From Melioribacter sp. (GTDB lineage: Bacteria > Bacteroidota > Ignavibacteria > Ignavibacteriales > Melioribacteraceae), in the NCBI GenBank assembly GCA_003155655.1, contig PMDS01000032.1, positions 1 to 64,000 of the forward strand: a stretch of DNA of 64,000 nt, read 5' to 3'. Under the pieces are notes generated by a model. The model worked only from the letters and a program-made list of their open reading frames with translations. It ran no database searches and was not told where the DNA came from. Position 1 is the stretch's first letter, and each line of letters opens with the position of its first letter. This document shows positions 8,711 through 16,676 of the stretch, piece after piece. Made by a program: the position numbers and the translations under genes.

Positions 8711-10441
8711 ATGCAAAATAAATTGTGGAAGTTAAGTGAACCAGAGGATGAAAAATCTGTTCTCTCACTTGCTGACAGCTTAAACATCTCGACTGTTTTA
8801 GCTAACCTATTAGTACAACGGGGTATAACAAATTTTTACGAAGCAAAAAACTATTTTAGACCTTCTTTAGATACCCTGTACGATCCATTTATAATGAACG
8901 GAATGCATGAAGCAACTCAAAGATTAATACGTGGATTAACAAGCAATGAAAAAATTTGTGTCTATGGAGATTATGATGTTGACGGCACGTGCTCTGCAGC
9001 TTTGATGTACCTCTTTTTAAAAGAACTTGGTGCTAATGTAATGTCTTATATTCCAAATAGACTTACAGAGGGCTATGGTGTTTCAATCCAGAGTATCGAT
9101 TTTCTAAAAGAGAAGGGAATTCAGCTTCTTATAACGGTCGACTGTGGAATTACTGCTGTTGAAGAAATTGACCATGCAAATACTCTTGGAATTGATACAA
9201 TAGTTTGCGATCATCACCAGTCTAAAGAAAAAATTCCAAATGCTTATGCAGTACTGGATCCAATAAAGCCAGGCTGCAACTATCCCTTTAAGCATCTTTC
9301 CGGTGCCGGGGTAGCTTTTAAATTGGCCCGTGCTGTTGGAGAACGTATTGGTAAAAAAGAATTGCCTCTAAAGTTTCTTGATCTGGTTGCTCTTGCAGGG
9401 GCGGCTGATATTGTATCGTTAACAGGTGAAAACAGAGTTTTAGTTAAAGAAGGATTGGATTTAATAAATTCAAATCCTCGACCGGGAATCTTAGCCTTGA
9501 TTAAAAGCGCAAGAATGGAACCGGGAAATTTAAACGCCGGACAAATAGTTTTTACAATTGCGCCACGCATCAATGCTGTTGGAAGGCTAGGTGATGCAAA
9601 CCGTGCGGTTGAACTTTTTACAACAGACGACCCGCAAAAAGCATTGGAGCTTGCGCAAGTTCTTGAAGATGAAAATACGGAGAGAAGAAAAATTGATGAA
9701 ATGACATTCTCTCATGCAATGCAGCTTGTAGATTCTGAAATTGATATGAAGAATGATCTTGGAATTGTTTTACATTATTCAGACTGGCACCCGGGAGTAA
9801 TAGGAATTGTAGCCTCACGACTTGTTGAAAAATTTCATATGCCATCTGTTATGCTTACAACAATAGATGGTGTTGCAAAAGGATCAGCGCGTAGTATCCC
9901 AGGGTTTAATATTTACGAAGCGCTCCAAAATTGTGATGACCTTCTTCTTCAGTTTGGCGGGCACGAAGCGGCTGCAGGTCTTGCAATAGGATTAGAAAAC
10001 GTAGATGCTTTTAAAAAGAGATTCAACGCAGTTCTAAAATGTAATATGACTGATGAAAACATACTTCATGAAATACATGTTGATGCCCGGCTTAACTTTA
10101 ATGAGATATCCTCTAAGTTTTTACGGGTGCTGGATCAATTTGCGCCGTTTGGACCCGGGAATATGCGGCCTGTATTTTTATCCGAGAACGTAAATTTAGT
10201 TTATACTCCTCGAATTGTTGGCGCTAACCACCTTGTAACAAGTTTTAAACAGAATGGAAACGAAAAAATATTTGACGCAATCGGGTTTAATCTTGGCTCT
10301 TTTGTAAACCGTATTGATAAAGAAAAAAATTTGGTTGATATTGTATATACAATTGAAACTGTTCAAAAGGATGGGAAGACTTATCCTCAGCTAAGAATAA
10401 AGGATATTCACATAAAAGAAAATACAAACGGAAATTCATAG
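8711..10441 (+). CDS. recJ: Single-stranded-DNA-specific exonuclease RecJ
   Basis: RecJ degrades single-stranded DNA 5' to 3' in recombination and mismatch or base repair. The 576-residue length is close to the E. coli enzyme. Metal-binding motifs are intact: GDYDVDG at residues 86-92, VDCG near 143, the DHH at 167-169, and the DHHA1 motif GGHEAAAG near residue 417. An OB-fold-like C-terminal domain follows. It begins 24 bases after rnpB, so its transcript may start with the RNase P RNA or from a promoter inside it. It leads a same-strand run with yebC, ruvC and ruvA, all linked to DNA repair or its regulation. Confidence 0.97.
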   Translation: MQNKLWKLSEPEDEKSVLSLADSLNISTVLANLLVQRGITNFYEAKNYFRPSLDTLYDPFIMNGMHEATQRLIRGLTSNEKICVYGDYDVDGTCSAALMYLFLKELGANVMSYIPNRLTEGYGVSIQSIDFLKEKGIQLLITVDCGITAVEEIDHANTLGIDTIVCDHHQSKEKIPNAYAVLDPIKPGCNYPFKHLSGAGVAFKLARAVGERIGKKELPLKFLDLVALAGAADIVSLTGENRVLVKEGLDLINSNPRPGILALIKSARMEPGNLNAGQIVFTIAPRINAVGRLGDANRAVELFTTDDPQKALELAQVLEDENTERRKIDEMTFSHAMQLVDSEIDMKNDLGIVLHYSDWHPGVIGIVASRLVEKFHMPSVMLTTIDGVAKGSARSIPGFNIYEALQNCDDLLLQFGGHEAAAGLAIGLENVDAFKKRFNAVLKCNMTDENILHEIHVDARLNFNEISSKFLRVLDQFAPFGPGNMRPVFLSENVNLVYTPRIVGANHLVTSFKQNGNEKIFDAIGFNLGSFVNRIDKEKNLVDIVYTIETVQKDGKTYPQLRIKDIHIKENTNGNS

Positions 10442-10452
10442 GGAGAATCTTT

Positions 10453-11178
10453 ATGTCAGGTCATTCCAAGTGGGCAACTATTAAAAGAAAAAAAGGAGCA
10501 CTGGATGCCAAACGCGGAAAAATATTTACAAGATTAATAAGAGAAATTACAATTGCAGCGCGGCAAGGAGGCGGGGATCCCGATGGAAACCCGAGATTGC
10601 GTCTTGCAATTGATAACGCTAAAGCCGCAAATATGCCGGCAGAAAATATTGAACGTTCCATAAAAAAAGCTACCGGCGAACTTGAGGGGACTCAAATATC
10701 AGAGTTGACTTACGAAGGATATGGTTCAGGAGGAGTTGCAATTCTTGTTGAAGTTGCAACAGATAATAAAAACAGAACTGTTGCTGAGATTCGTCACATA
10801 TTTAGCAAAGGACTTGGAAATATGGGAGAGACAGGATCTGTTGCCTGGATGTTTGAACGCAAGGGAATTATTACTGTTAAGCGCGATGGAATGGGGGAAG
10901 ATGAAATGATGGAAATTATTCTTGATGCCGGTGCAGACGACTTGAGTACAGAGGAAGAATTTTTTGAAGTAACAACTTCACTTGAATCGTTTGAACACGT
11001 AAGAAAATCCCTTACAGAAAAGAAGATGACAATTGAAAATGCATCTTTGCAGTGGATTGCAAAAAATCACACCCCGGTTAAGGGAGACGATGCTGAAAAA
11101 CTTATGAAACTTATTGAGAGCATTGAAGAATGTGACGATGTTCAGAACGTTTATTCAAATGCAGATTTTGTAGAGTGA
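10453..11178 (+). CDS. yebC: YebC/PmpR-family protein
   Basis: The 241-residue protein opens with the family signature MSGHSKWATIKRKKGA and carries the usual three-domain YebC sequence throughout. Members bind DNA as regulators in some bacteria, and YebC has been linked to ribosome stalling relief in others; which applies here cannot be read from sequence. A GGGAG ribosome binding site sits about ten bases before the ATG. It lies 11 bases after recJ and 11 bases before ruvC, the common yebC-ruvC-ruvA order, which supports one operon. Confidence 0.96.
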   Translation: MSGHSKWATIKRKKGALDAKRGKIFTRLIREITIAARQGGGDPDGNPRLRLAIDNAKAANMPAENIERSIKKATGELEGTQISELTYEGYGSGGVAILVEVATDNKNRTVAEIRHIFSKGLGNMGETGSVAWMFERKGIITVKRDGMGEDEMMEIILDAGADDLSTEEEFFEVTTSLESFEHVRKSLTEKKMTIENASLQWIAKNHTPVKGDDAEKLMKLIESIEECDDVQNVYSNADFVE

Positions 11179-11189
11179 TAATAAAATAA

Positions 11190-11726
11190 ATGAGAATTCT
11201 TGGAGTAGACCCCGGAACAATTGTTACCGGTTATAGTGTAGTTGATTACGACAAAAACGAACTGACCCGGGTAATATCGGGTATTATCAAAATTCCTTCA
11301 ACAAAAGATCAAGCACCCCGTCTTCAAAAAATTTATAATGAACTTGATAAATTAATCAAACAATTCAAACCGGATGAGTTTGCGCTTGAGACTGCATTTT
11401 ATGGAAAGAATGTTCAGTCTACACTTAAAATTGGTTATGCACGTGGAGTTTCAATGCTCGTTGCCACACACAATAATTTACCGATGAAAGAATACTCGCC
11501 AAGAGAGATAAAAAAATCTGTTGTAGGTAATGGCGGCGCTTCAAAGGAACAAGTGCAATACATGGTTAAAAAGCTTCTTGCTGTCAGTAATACAAAAATG
11601 AAATTCGATGAAAGCGATGCAATGGCAGTAGCTATTTGTCATGCCTTTAAAACAAATACATTTTCAAAAAAAAGCAAAAACTGGAAAGAGTTCATTAAGG
11701 AAAATCCGGGTAGAGTAATTGATTAA
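11190..11726 (+). CDS. ruvC: Crossover junction endodeoxyribonuclease RuvC
   Basis: RuvC cuts Holliday junctions after branch migration by RuvAB. The 178-residue protein keeps all four acidic catalytic residues: Asp7 in GVDPGT, Glu67 in ALETAFYGKN, and Asp140 and Asp143 in FDESDAMAVA, at spacing matching E. coli Asp7, Glu66, Asp138 and Asp141. The fold is RNase H-like. It follows yebC closely and precedes ruvA by 36 bases. No ruvB lies in the window. Confidence 0.97.
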   Translation: MRILGVDPGTIVTGYSVVDYDKNELTRVISGIIKIPSTKDQAPRLQKIYNELDKLIKQFKPDEFALETAFYGKNVQSTLKIGYARGVSMLVATHNNLPMKEYSPREIKKSVVGNGGASKEQVQYMVKKLLAVSNTKMKFDESDAMAVAICHAFKTNTFSKKSKNWKEFIKENPGRVID

Positions 11727-11762
11727 CAAATTGTATTTTGCTAAAAGTTAAAAAAAAAGTTT

Positions 11763-12350
11763 ATGATTGGGTACCTTCACGGTAAAATAATTTTTAAGAA
11801 ACCAACAAAAATACTCGTTGATGTAAATGGAGTTGGTTTTCTTGTAAACATTTCAATTAATACATTCGAAAAAATTGCCGATAAGGAAGAAGTTTCTCTT
11901 TATACTTATATGAGTGTACGTGAATCTGCAATTGATCTTTATGGATTTTACAATCTTGCAGAAAAAGAAATGTTTGAATTACTTATAAGCGTCAGTGGGA
12001 TCGGTCCAAAATCCGCCCAGGGCATTTTATCAGGAATTCAGATAGAGGATTTGAAAGAGGCGCTCAAAGCCGGAAATATTTCACGTCTAATATCAATTCC
12101 CGGTATTGGTAGGAAAACTGCAGAACGTCTGATGATTGAATTGCGCGATAAAGCTGAATCCGTTTCTGAAACAGGTGAGATTAGTGTTCTTGGTGCTTCA
12201 AGCGTAAGAAATGACGCAATTGCCGCACTTCTTAATCTTGGCTACAATCAAAAAATTGCAGAACGAGTAATTCGGGCAATTCTTGACCGCGCGCCAAATA
12301 TGTCAATAGAGGATTTGATAAAAGAAGCTTTGGTAAGTTTAAATACGTGA
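11763..12350 (+). CDS. ruvA: Holliday junction branch migration protein RuvA
   Basis: RuvA tetramers bind the four-way junction and load RuvB. The 195-residue product has the N-terminal OB domain (MIGYLHGKIIFKKP), two helix-hairpin-helix motifs (SVSGIGPKSAQ near residue 77 and SIPGIGRKTAE near 112), and the C-terminal three-helix domain III (about 150-195) that contacts RuvB. It is the last gene of the recJ-yebC-ruvC-ruvA run and is followed by a strong hairpin. RuvB must be encoded elsewhere in the genome. Confidence 0.97.
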   Translation: MIGYLHGKIIFKKPTKILVDVNGVGFLVNISINTFEKIADKEEVSLYTYMSVRESAIDLYGFYNLAEKEMFELLISVSGIGPKSAQGILSGIQIEDLKEALKAGNISRLISIPGIGRKTAERLMIELRDKAESVSETGEISVLGASSVRNDAIAALLNLGYNQKIAERVIRAILDRAPNMSIEDLIKEALVSLNT

Positions 12351-12358
12351 TATGATAT

Positions 12359-12389
12359 TTATCCTCCCCCTCAACACGGGGGAGGATAA
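12359..12389. terminator. Strong hairpin between convergent ruvA and M56 peptidase genes
   Basis: A perfect 12-base-pair inverted repeat (TTATCCTCCCCC with its complement) encloses a seven-base loop in the 49 bases between two convergent stops. It has no long T tract on either side, so it may act as a bidirectional stop, an mRNA 3'-end stabiliser, or both. Confidence 0.65.
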
Positions 12390-12399
12390 TAACAAGTAG

Positions 12400-14499
12400 T
12401 TAGTCGTTAAGTCTAAATTTTTTATCTCCCTTTAATTCTTTCCCAAAATGTTTCTTATAGAGCTCAAGATATTTTTTGTGTAAATCCTCCGGAGCTTTTT
12501 TATCGTTAACAATCATTTCATTTTGTGATAATGTTAAATTATCAATGTCATCTTCATCTTTAATCAAATTGTCCTTTACAAGTTCCTCTTTCATCTCATT
12601 GATAAATTCTTTTAAAGGTCTCAATTCTTCATTTAATTTGCCCATTTTCTTTTTCAGATCTTCCATGCTCTTCTTAAATGATTCGCTGTTAGGACCGTTC
12701 TTTTTCATCTCTTCTTTAAATTCATCCATGTTAACATTGAAATTCTTCATGTCAATCTTGAAATGTTCCATTTCCTTTTTGAAATTTTTACCCCACTCTT
12801 TCATAGATTCCTTAAATTCTTCTTTATTAAAAGAATCACAATTCCAGGTACTATCCCAGTCAATCTTGGGAATATTTATTGGTGGAATGTGTATTGGAGG
12901 TATATGAACCGGCGGGATGTGTATTGGCGGAACCGGAGGAATATGAAAAGAATGATTAGCAAAATTTTCCTTAATCCCGTGCTGGATATTTTTCATCATT
13001 TCTTTCCAATCTGCCGAGTCGGTATTTGGCGGAAAAACTGATTCATTGTCAAAGCCGTAATAATAATTATTACTACCTCTGAATTTTTTCATTTTATCTT
13101 TTAAAGTTTTCATTTTCTCTTTGAATTCCTTCATATTACCATGGAATTCATTCATTGCAGAATCATATTCATCAACGCGCTCTGTAACTTTACCTTCATA
13201 TTTCTGCAAATCTTTTTGATCAACCTTGTCGCCATCTATGTACAGCTCTTCTAATTTTCCGTTATTCAGCTTTGCTTTGTATCTTTTATCATCATCGTCA
13301 AATTTTAAAGTTCTCTTTCCCTTTTTGATAGAAGAAGTATCTGGTATTGGTGTAATATTACCGGGTTGAGATTTCAAATCGGTATCCTCATTTAATACAT
13401 TGAAAGGGTTAACGAAAGAGGCAGTGACAACGTTTAATGTTTTTTCCCTGCCGGAAGATGTTGAGTAAATTGACGCAGCAGCAAATAAAACAAGCATAAC
13501 TGCAAATGTTGCAAACTTAGCGCCGTACGAGGTGTTCTTGCTATTTGAATTCATTCTGTTTATCCTCCTGAATAATTGGTTCCGTTTTCCTAATGCAGCA
13601 AGAACAATATCCCTTTCTTCAGAGCAGATCTGCTGCAGGTTATATAATGCTTTGAAATAAACAAGTGATCCGCTGCATAATTTTAACGTTAAGTCATCAC
13701 AGCAATTTTCCCTTTCATTTTTAATTACAGAAGAAATCCACCAAACGGCAGGATGATAAAAGAAAATGGTTTCAATTAATGTCTGTATTAGATTAAAGAG
13801 AAAATCATAGCGCTTAATATGGGCAAGTTCATGAAGAATAATGGCTTCAACTTGATCCTGCGGGAGACCGCTTAACATTCCTATTGGAAGTAATATTATG
13901 GGTTTTAGGTATCCTAAAGTTATTGGCGTTTTAACTTTTGCCGATTCATATATTTTAATTATTTGTTTTAGTTCTAGAGAGCCGGCAAGTTCTTTTAATC
14001 GGTAAAACCAGTATTCATTGTCAACAAGGTTTATTCCGGAAGTTCTAAGTTTTTGTACATATAGAACCCCGCCTCCAAATCTAATAGAAAAGATAATAAA
14101 TCCGGCCAGCCACATAGTAACAATAAAATTCAAATGCTGCGCAAAATAGTTTTCAAGAACTTCAATAACATCTTTATCAGAATTAATTTTTGCTGGTACA
14201 TTGTAATTCTGGGCTAATTGATCTGTGAACAAAGAGCTTGAAATAGTTTGGCTGCCGGAAAAGTTGTCTTTGTCTGTTGTGTTATAAATCTGTATAAATG
14301 TAGCGGCAGACAAGAGAAAGGTTACTATTAATGCAGCTAAAGAAAAATTGTAGCGCAGCTTAGCACTCTTTTTTCCAGAGATTAAAAGTACAACGCCAAG
14401 TAAAACAGAAATTATAACACCCTGCCAGAGAGAATGAAAAATTGTCCAGCCGGCAGCTTCAATTAATTCCTGCGGAAAGAAATTATAAATGAAATTCAT
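12400..14499 (-). CDS. BlaR1-like M56 membrane metallopeptidase with IPP-repeat and coiled-coil C terminus
   Basis: The 699-residue protein has four or five membrane segments within residues 1-350 and the M56 zinc site HELAH at 223-227, with a further candidate ligand in NERENCCDDL near 264. In BlaR1/MecR1 this peptidase inactivates the paired repressor. The penicillin-binding sensor domain of BlaR1 is absent. After the last membrane helix (about 330) comes a Lys/Glu-rich region, an unusual run of five or more IPP tripeptides (roughly residues 535-565, DNA 12868-12945) and long amphipathic helices rich in Met, Phe and Lys. Its start overlaps the BlaI stop by four bases, so translation is coupled. 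The signal is probably envelope stress rather than a beta-lactam, which is inference. Confidence 0.9.
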   Translation of the reverse strand: MNFIYNFFPQELIEAAGWTIFHSLWQGVIISVLLGVVLLISGKKSAKLRYNFSLAALIVTFLLSAATFIQIYNTTDKDNFSGSQTISSSLFTDQLAQNYNVPAKINSDKDVIEVLENYFAQHLNFIVTMWLAGFIIFSIRFGGGVLYVQKLRTSGINLVDNEYWFYRLKELAGSLELKQIIKIYESAKVKTPITLGYLKPIILLPIGMLSGLPQDQVEAIILHELAHIKRYDFLFNLIQTLIETIFFYHPAVWWISSVIKNERENCCDDLTLKLCSGSLVYFKALYNLQQICSEERDIVLAALGKRNQLFRRINRMNSNSKNTSYGAKFATFAVMLVLFAAASIYSTSSGREKTLNVVTASFVNPFNVLNEDTDLKSQPGNITPIPDTSSIKKGKRTLKFDDDDKRYKAKLNNGKLEELYIDGDKVDQKDLQKYEGKVTERVDEYDSAMNEFHGNMKEFKEKMKTLKDKMKKFRGSNNYYYGFDNESVFPPNTDSADWKEMMKNIQHGIKENFANHSFHIPPVPPIHIPPVHIPPIHIPPINIPKIDWDSTWNCDSFNKEEFKESMKEWGKNFKKEMEHFKIDMKNFNVNMDEFKEEMKKNGPNSESFKKSMEDLKKKMGKLNEELRPLKEFINEMKEELVKDNLIKDEDDIDNLTLSQNEMIVNDKKAPEDLHKKYLELYKKHFGKELKGDKKFRLND

Positions 14500-14885
14500 T
14501 TCTGTTCCCTTTCAATTTTGTTTAACAACTCTTTTATTTTCTTTAATTCATCTTTAGAAGGTATGGAATTTCCAAGCGCCTGCATTACAAGGCTGGCAGC
14601 CGAGCCGCTAAATGCCGTTTCCAATAATTTATCGAGAAGAATTTTTTGCATGTCACTTTGGCTAACAGAAGCACTATAAATATGGCTTCGTTCATCTTCA
14701 TTCCGTTCAACCAGGTTTTTTTCATACATAATCTGAAGCATTTTTAATGTTGTAGTATAACCAGTTTCCTTTTTCTCATTGAGAATTTCGTTTACTTTTT
14801 TCACAGTGCATGAACCATTTTCCCAAAGTATCTGTAGAATTTCGAGTTCTGAATCTGTGGGTTTTGGTAATAAACGCTTTGCCAT
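14496..14885 (-). CDS. BlaI/MecI/CopY-family transcriptional repressor
   Basis: The product, 129 residues from the chosen start, has the winged-helix domain of BlaI: PTDSELEILQILWENG, then a recognition helix in GYTTTLKMLQIM, followed by a helical dimerisation tail. I chose the ATG at 14885 over an upstream TTG because AAAGGA lies six bases before it. The stop overlaps the peptidase start (ATGA), the classic blaI-blaR arrangement, with cleavage of the repressor by the peptidase as the likely inducing event. A perfect dyad 41 bases upstream is its probable operator, so the operon should be autoregulated. Confidence 0.92.
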   Translation of the reverse strand: MAKRLLPKPTDSELEILQILWENGSCTVKKVNEILNEKKETGYTTTLKMLQIMYEKNLVERNEDERSHIYSASVSQSDMQKILLDKLLETAFSGSAASLVMQALGNSIPSKDELKKIKELLNKIEREQK

Positions 14886-14925
14886 TTCAAGTCCTTTTTT
14901 TTTCAATACTTTAGACTCTCTATTA

Positions 14926-14941
14926 TACGAAAGGTTTCGTA
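14926..14941. promoter_or_regulatory. Probable BlaI operator dyad
   Basis: A perfect inverted repeat TACGAAA-GG-TTTCGTA lies 41 bases upstream of the repressor start, in the only intergenic space between the repressor operon and the divergent sigma gene. BlaI-family repressors bind short dyads at their own promoters. Matching size and position support the call; the TACGA core differs from the TACA/TGTA core of staphylococcal BlaI. Confidence 0.72.
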
Positions 14942-15082
14942 GAAGAAGCCCAAAAATTTTAGATATTTAAAAAAACCCCTCTTCCAGAAAGAGAAAGTGT
15001 GTTTAGAGGGAAAATTCGAACTTTTGAGGATAATATTTAATTCCTTCTGTTATCTCATTTCTTTTTTCACCAATTTCCAGAC

Positions 15083-15109
15083 AACCTTTCCAATACCGGG
15101 AAAGTCTAA
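15083..15109 (+). promoter_or_regulatory. Candidate ECF-type autoregulatory promoter
   Basis: AACCTT at 15083-15088, a 15-base spacer and GTCTAA at 15104-15109 resemble the AACTT / GTCTAA layout used by sigma-E-like ECF factors. The box sits 22 bases before the chosen sigma start codon. ECF factors commonly drive their own operon, so autoregulation is plausible but unproven. Confidence 0.35.
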
Positions 15110-15131
15110 CAAACAAGAAGCCAAACAAGAA

Positions 15132-15713
15132 ATGATTTTGACAGATAATCAATTAATAATAAACGCACAGCAAGGTGATATGTCTTCCTTTGAAGAACTG
15201 GTATACCGTTATGACCGCCACGTTTTGAATATAGCGCGGTCATTCCGAAATAGTGATGAGGATGCAAAAGACATCTACCAGGAAGTGTTTATGCGTGTAT
15301 TCAGAGGATTAAAAAACTTTCAATTCAAAAGTGAATTTTCCACCTGGCTTTTTAGGATTACAACTAATGTATGCATAACCTATCAAACGCGAAAGAAAAC
15401 CCATGATTCACTGGACAGGGAAATTTCAGCGAGTGAAGATGAAACAAGAACGTTGGCAGATACGCTCACTGATAATAAGTCAACGGATGAATTAACCCTT
15501 GGGTCTGAAATTTCAAAATACATCAATAAGGCGCTGGAAGAACTACCGCCACAGCAAAAAATGGTATTCACTCTGAAATATTTTGAGGAATATAAAATCC
15601 GCGAGATTGCCGAAATGATGCAGTGCTCGGAAGGCGCGGTAAAGAAATATCTTTTTACGGCAACACACAAAATGAGAACCAGATTAAAAAATATAATGAG
15701 AGATGCAAGATGA
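15132..15713 (+). CDS. ECF RNA polymerase sigma factor
   Basis: The 193-residue product has sigma region 2 (FEELVYRYDRHVLNIARSF to YQEVFMRVFRGLKNF, residues 17-67) and region 4 (LPPQQKMVFTLKYFEEYKIREIAEMM, about 137-162) joined by a short acidic linker, with no region 1 or 3. An upstream in-frame GTG would add 45 residues unlike sigma factors, so the ATG at 15132 is preferred. Its stop overlaps the next start (ATGA), coupling it to a membrane anti-sigma candidate, and two DUF4097 genes follow within the same run. Confidence 0.93.
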   Translation: MILTDNQLIINAQQGDMSSFEELVYRYDRHVLNIARSFRNSDEDAKDIYQEVFMRVFRGLKNFQFKSEFSTWLFRITTNVCITYQTRKKTHDSLDREISASEDETRTLADTLTDNKSTDELTLGSEISKYINKALEELPPQQKMVFTLKYFEEYKIREIAEMMQCSEGAVKKYLFTATHKMRTRLKNIMRDAR

Positions 15714-16675
15714 AATGGGATAAATTTATTGAACTCGCTTATTTATTCCTGCTTGATGAGTTAAGCTTTGACGAAAGAATTGAACTTGAAAACGTAATGA
15801 TGCAGGATGACGAATTAAAGAGTGAGTTTGAAAATATTAAAGAATCTTTTGAAATTTTGAAAGAAAGCAAACCCCAGGTAGCAAGCGAAAGAATTCTTGT
15901 TAACGCACGTCAAACTTTAATGCGCCAGGTTAGAGCAGAGTCTGTCCGGGTGTCTTTCTTTAGGAAATTGGCAATTGATGTTAGAAAATATGTTTATGAA
16001 AATTATACACTTGCCATAAGCGGACTTGTAACTTTTGTGCTGGGAATAATTGTATGCTACATTCTATTAATTCCAAAATCAAATAAACAAATATTACAAC
16101 CGGAAGACCGCGCCCGCCTGGAGCAGGCAACTAAAGATGACGTGAAAATATCCAATTTGCAGATTTCTCAACCGGATTCAAAAAATGGAGAAGTTGAAGT
16201 AAAATTCGACGCAGTTAAACCCATTCAGTACAAAGCAAAAGTTGATGATCCCGCTATTCAAAAGCTGCTGCTTGCATCTCTTTTTAATGAAGATAATCCG
16301 GGCGCCAGAATAAAAAGTGTAAGTACAATAGCACAGCAATTCAAAGGCAAAGAATTCAAATACGATTTACAAATAAAGAATGCACTTATTAAAGCATTAA
16401 AAACAGATAGTAACCCGGCAGTAAGAAAAGAAGCATTAGTAGTACTGAATAAATATCCATACGATGAAGAAATAAGAGACGTATTGTTGTATGTTTTATC
16501 AAACGACCGCAATTCCGGAATGCGCGTTGCTGCAATTAATGCGTTGACTGATCTTCAGCAAAATGGACACACCTTAGATGAAGCAGTTAAAAATGTGTTA
16601 ACAAAAAAAGCAGAAGCAGACAAGAATGATTATGTTAAAATTCGTGCGGCTTCCATTTTACAGGAGGAAAACTGA
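15710..16675 (+). CDS. Putative membrane anti-sigma factor with C-terminal HEAT-like repeats
   Basis: The 321-residue protein starts inside the sigma stop codon, the usual position for an anti-sigma factor. The N-terminal ~95 residues are helical and acidic (LAYLFLLDELSFDERIELE) like the cytoplasmic sigma-binding end of such proteins, but without the HxxxCxxC zinc motif. One membrane helix follows (YTLAISGLVTFVLGIIVCYI, about residues 98-117). The C-terminal half reads as repeated helical pairs of HEAT type (PAVRKEALVVLNKYP, MRVAAINALTDLQ, VKIRAASILQ), predicted outside the membrane. A longer reading frame from 15623 overlaps the sigma gene and is not preferred. The role is inferred from position and topology. 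Confidence 0.78.
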   Translation: MKWDKFIELAYLFLLDELSFDERIELENVMMQDDELKSEFENIKESFEILKESKPQVASERILVNARQTLMRQVRAESVRVSFFRKLAIDVRKYVYENYTLAISGLVTFVLGIIVCYILLIPKSNKQILQPEDRARLEQATKDDVKISNLQISQPDSKNGEVEVKFDAVKPIQYKAKVDDPAIQKLLLASLFNEDNPGARIKSVSTIAQQFKGKEFKYDLQIKNALIKALKTDSNPAVRKEALVVLNKYPYDEEIRDVLLYVLSNDRNSGMRVAAINALTDLQQNGHTLDEAVKNVLTKKAEADKNDYVKIRAASILQEEN

Positions 16676-16676
16676 T

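Noticed and set aside
12359-12389. Classic rho-independent terminator
   Set aside because: The stem is strong but no T tract follows on either strand, so only a hairpin with terminator-like position is claimed.
14997-15131. GTG start extending the sigma factor by 45 residues
   Set aside because: The added residues do not resemble sigma region 1 or 2 and cover the candidate ECF promoter.
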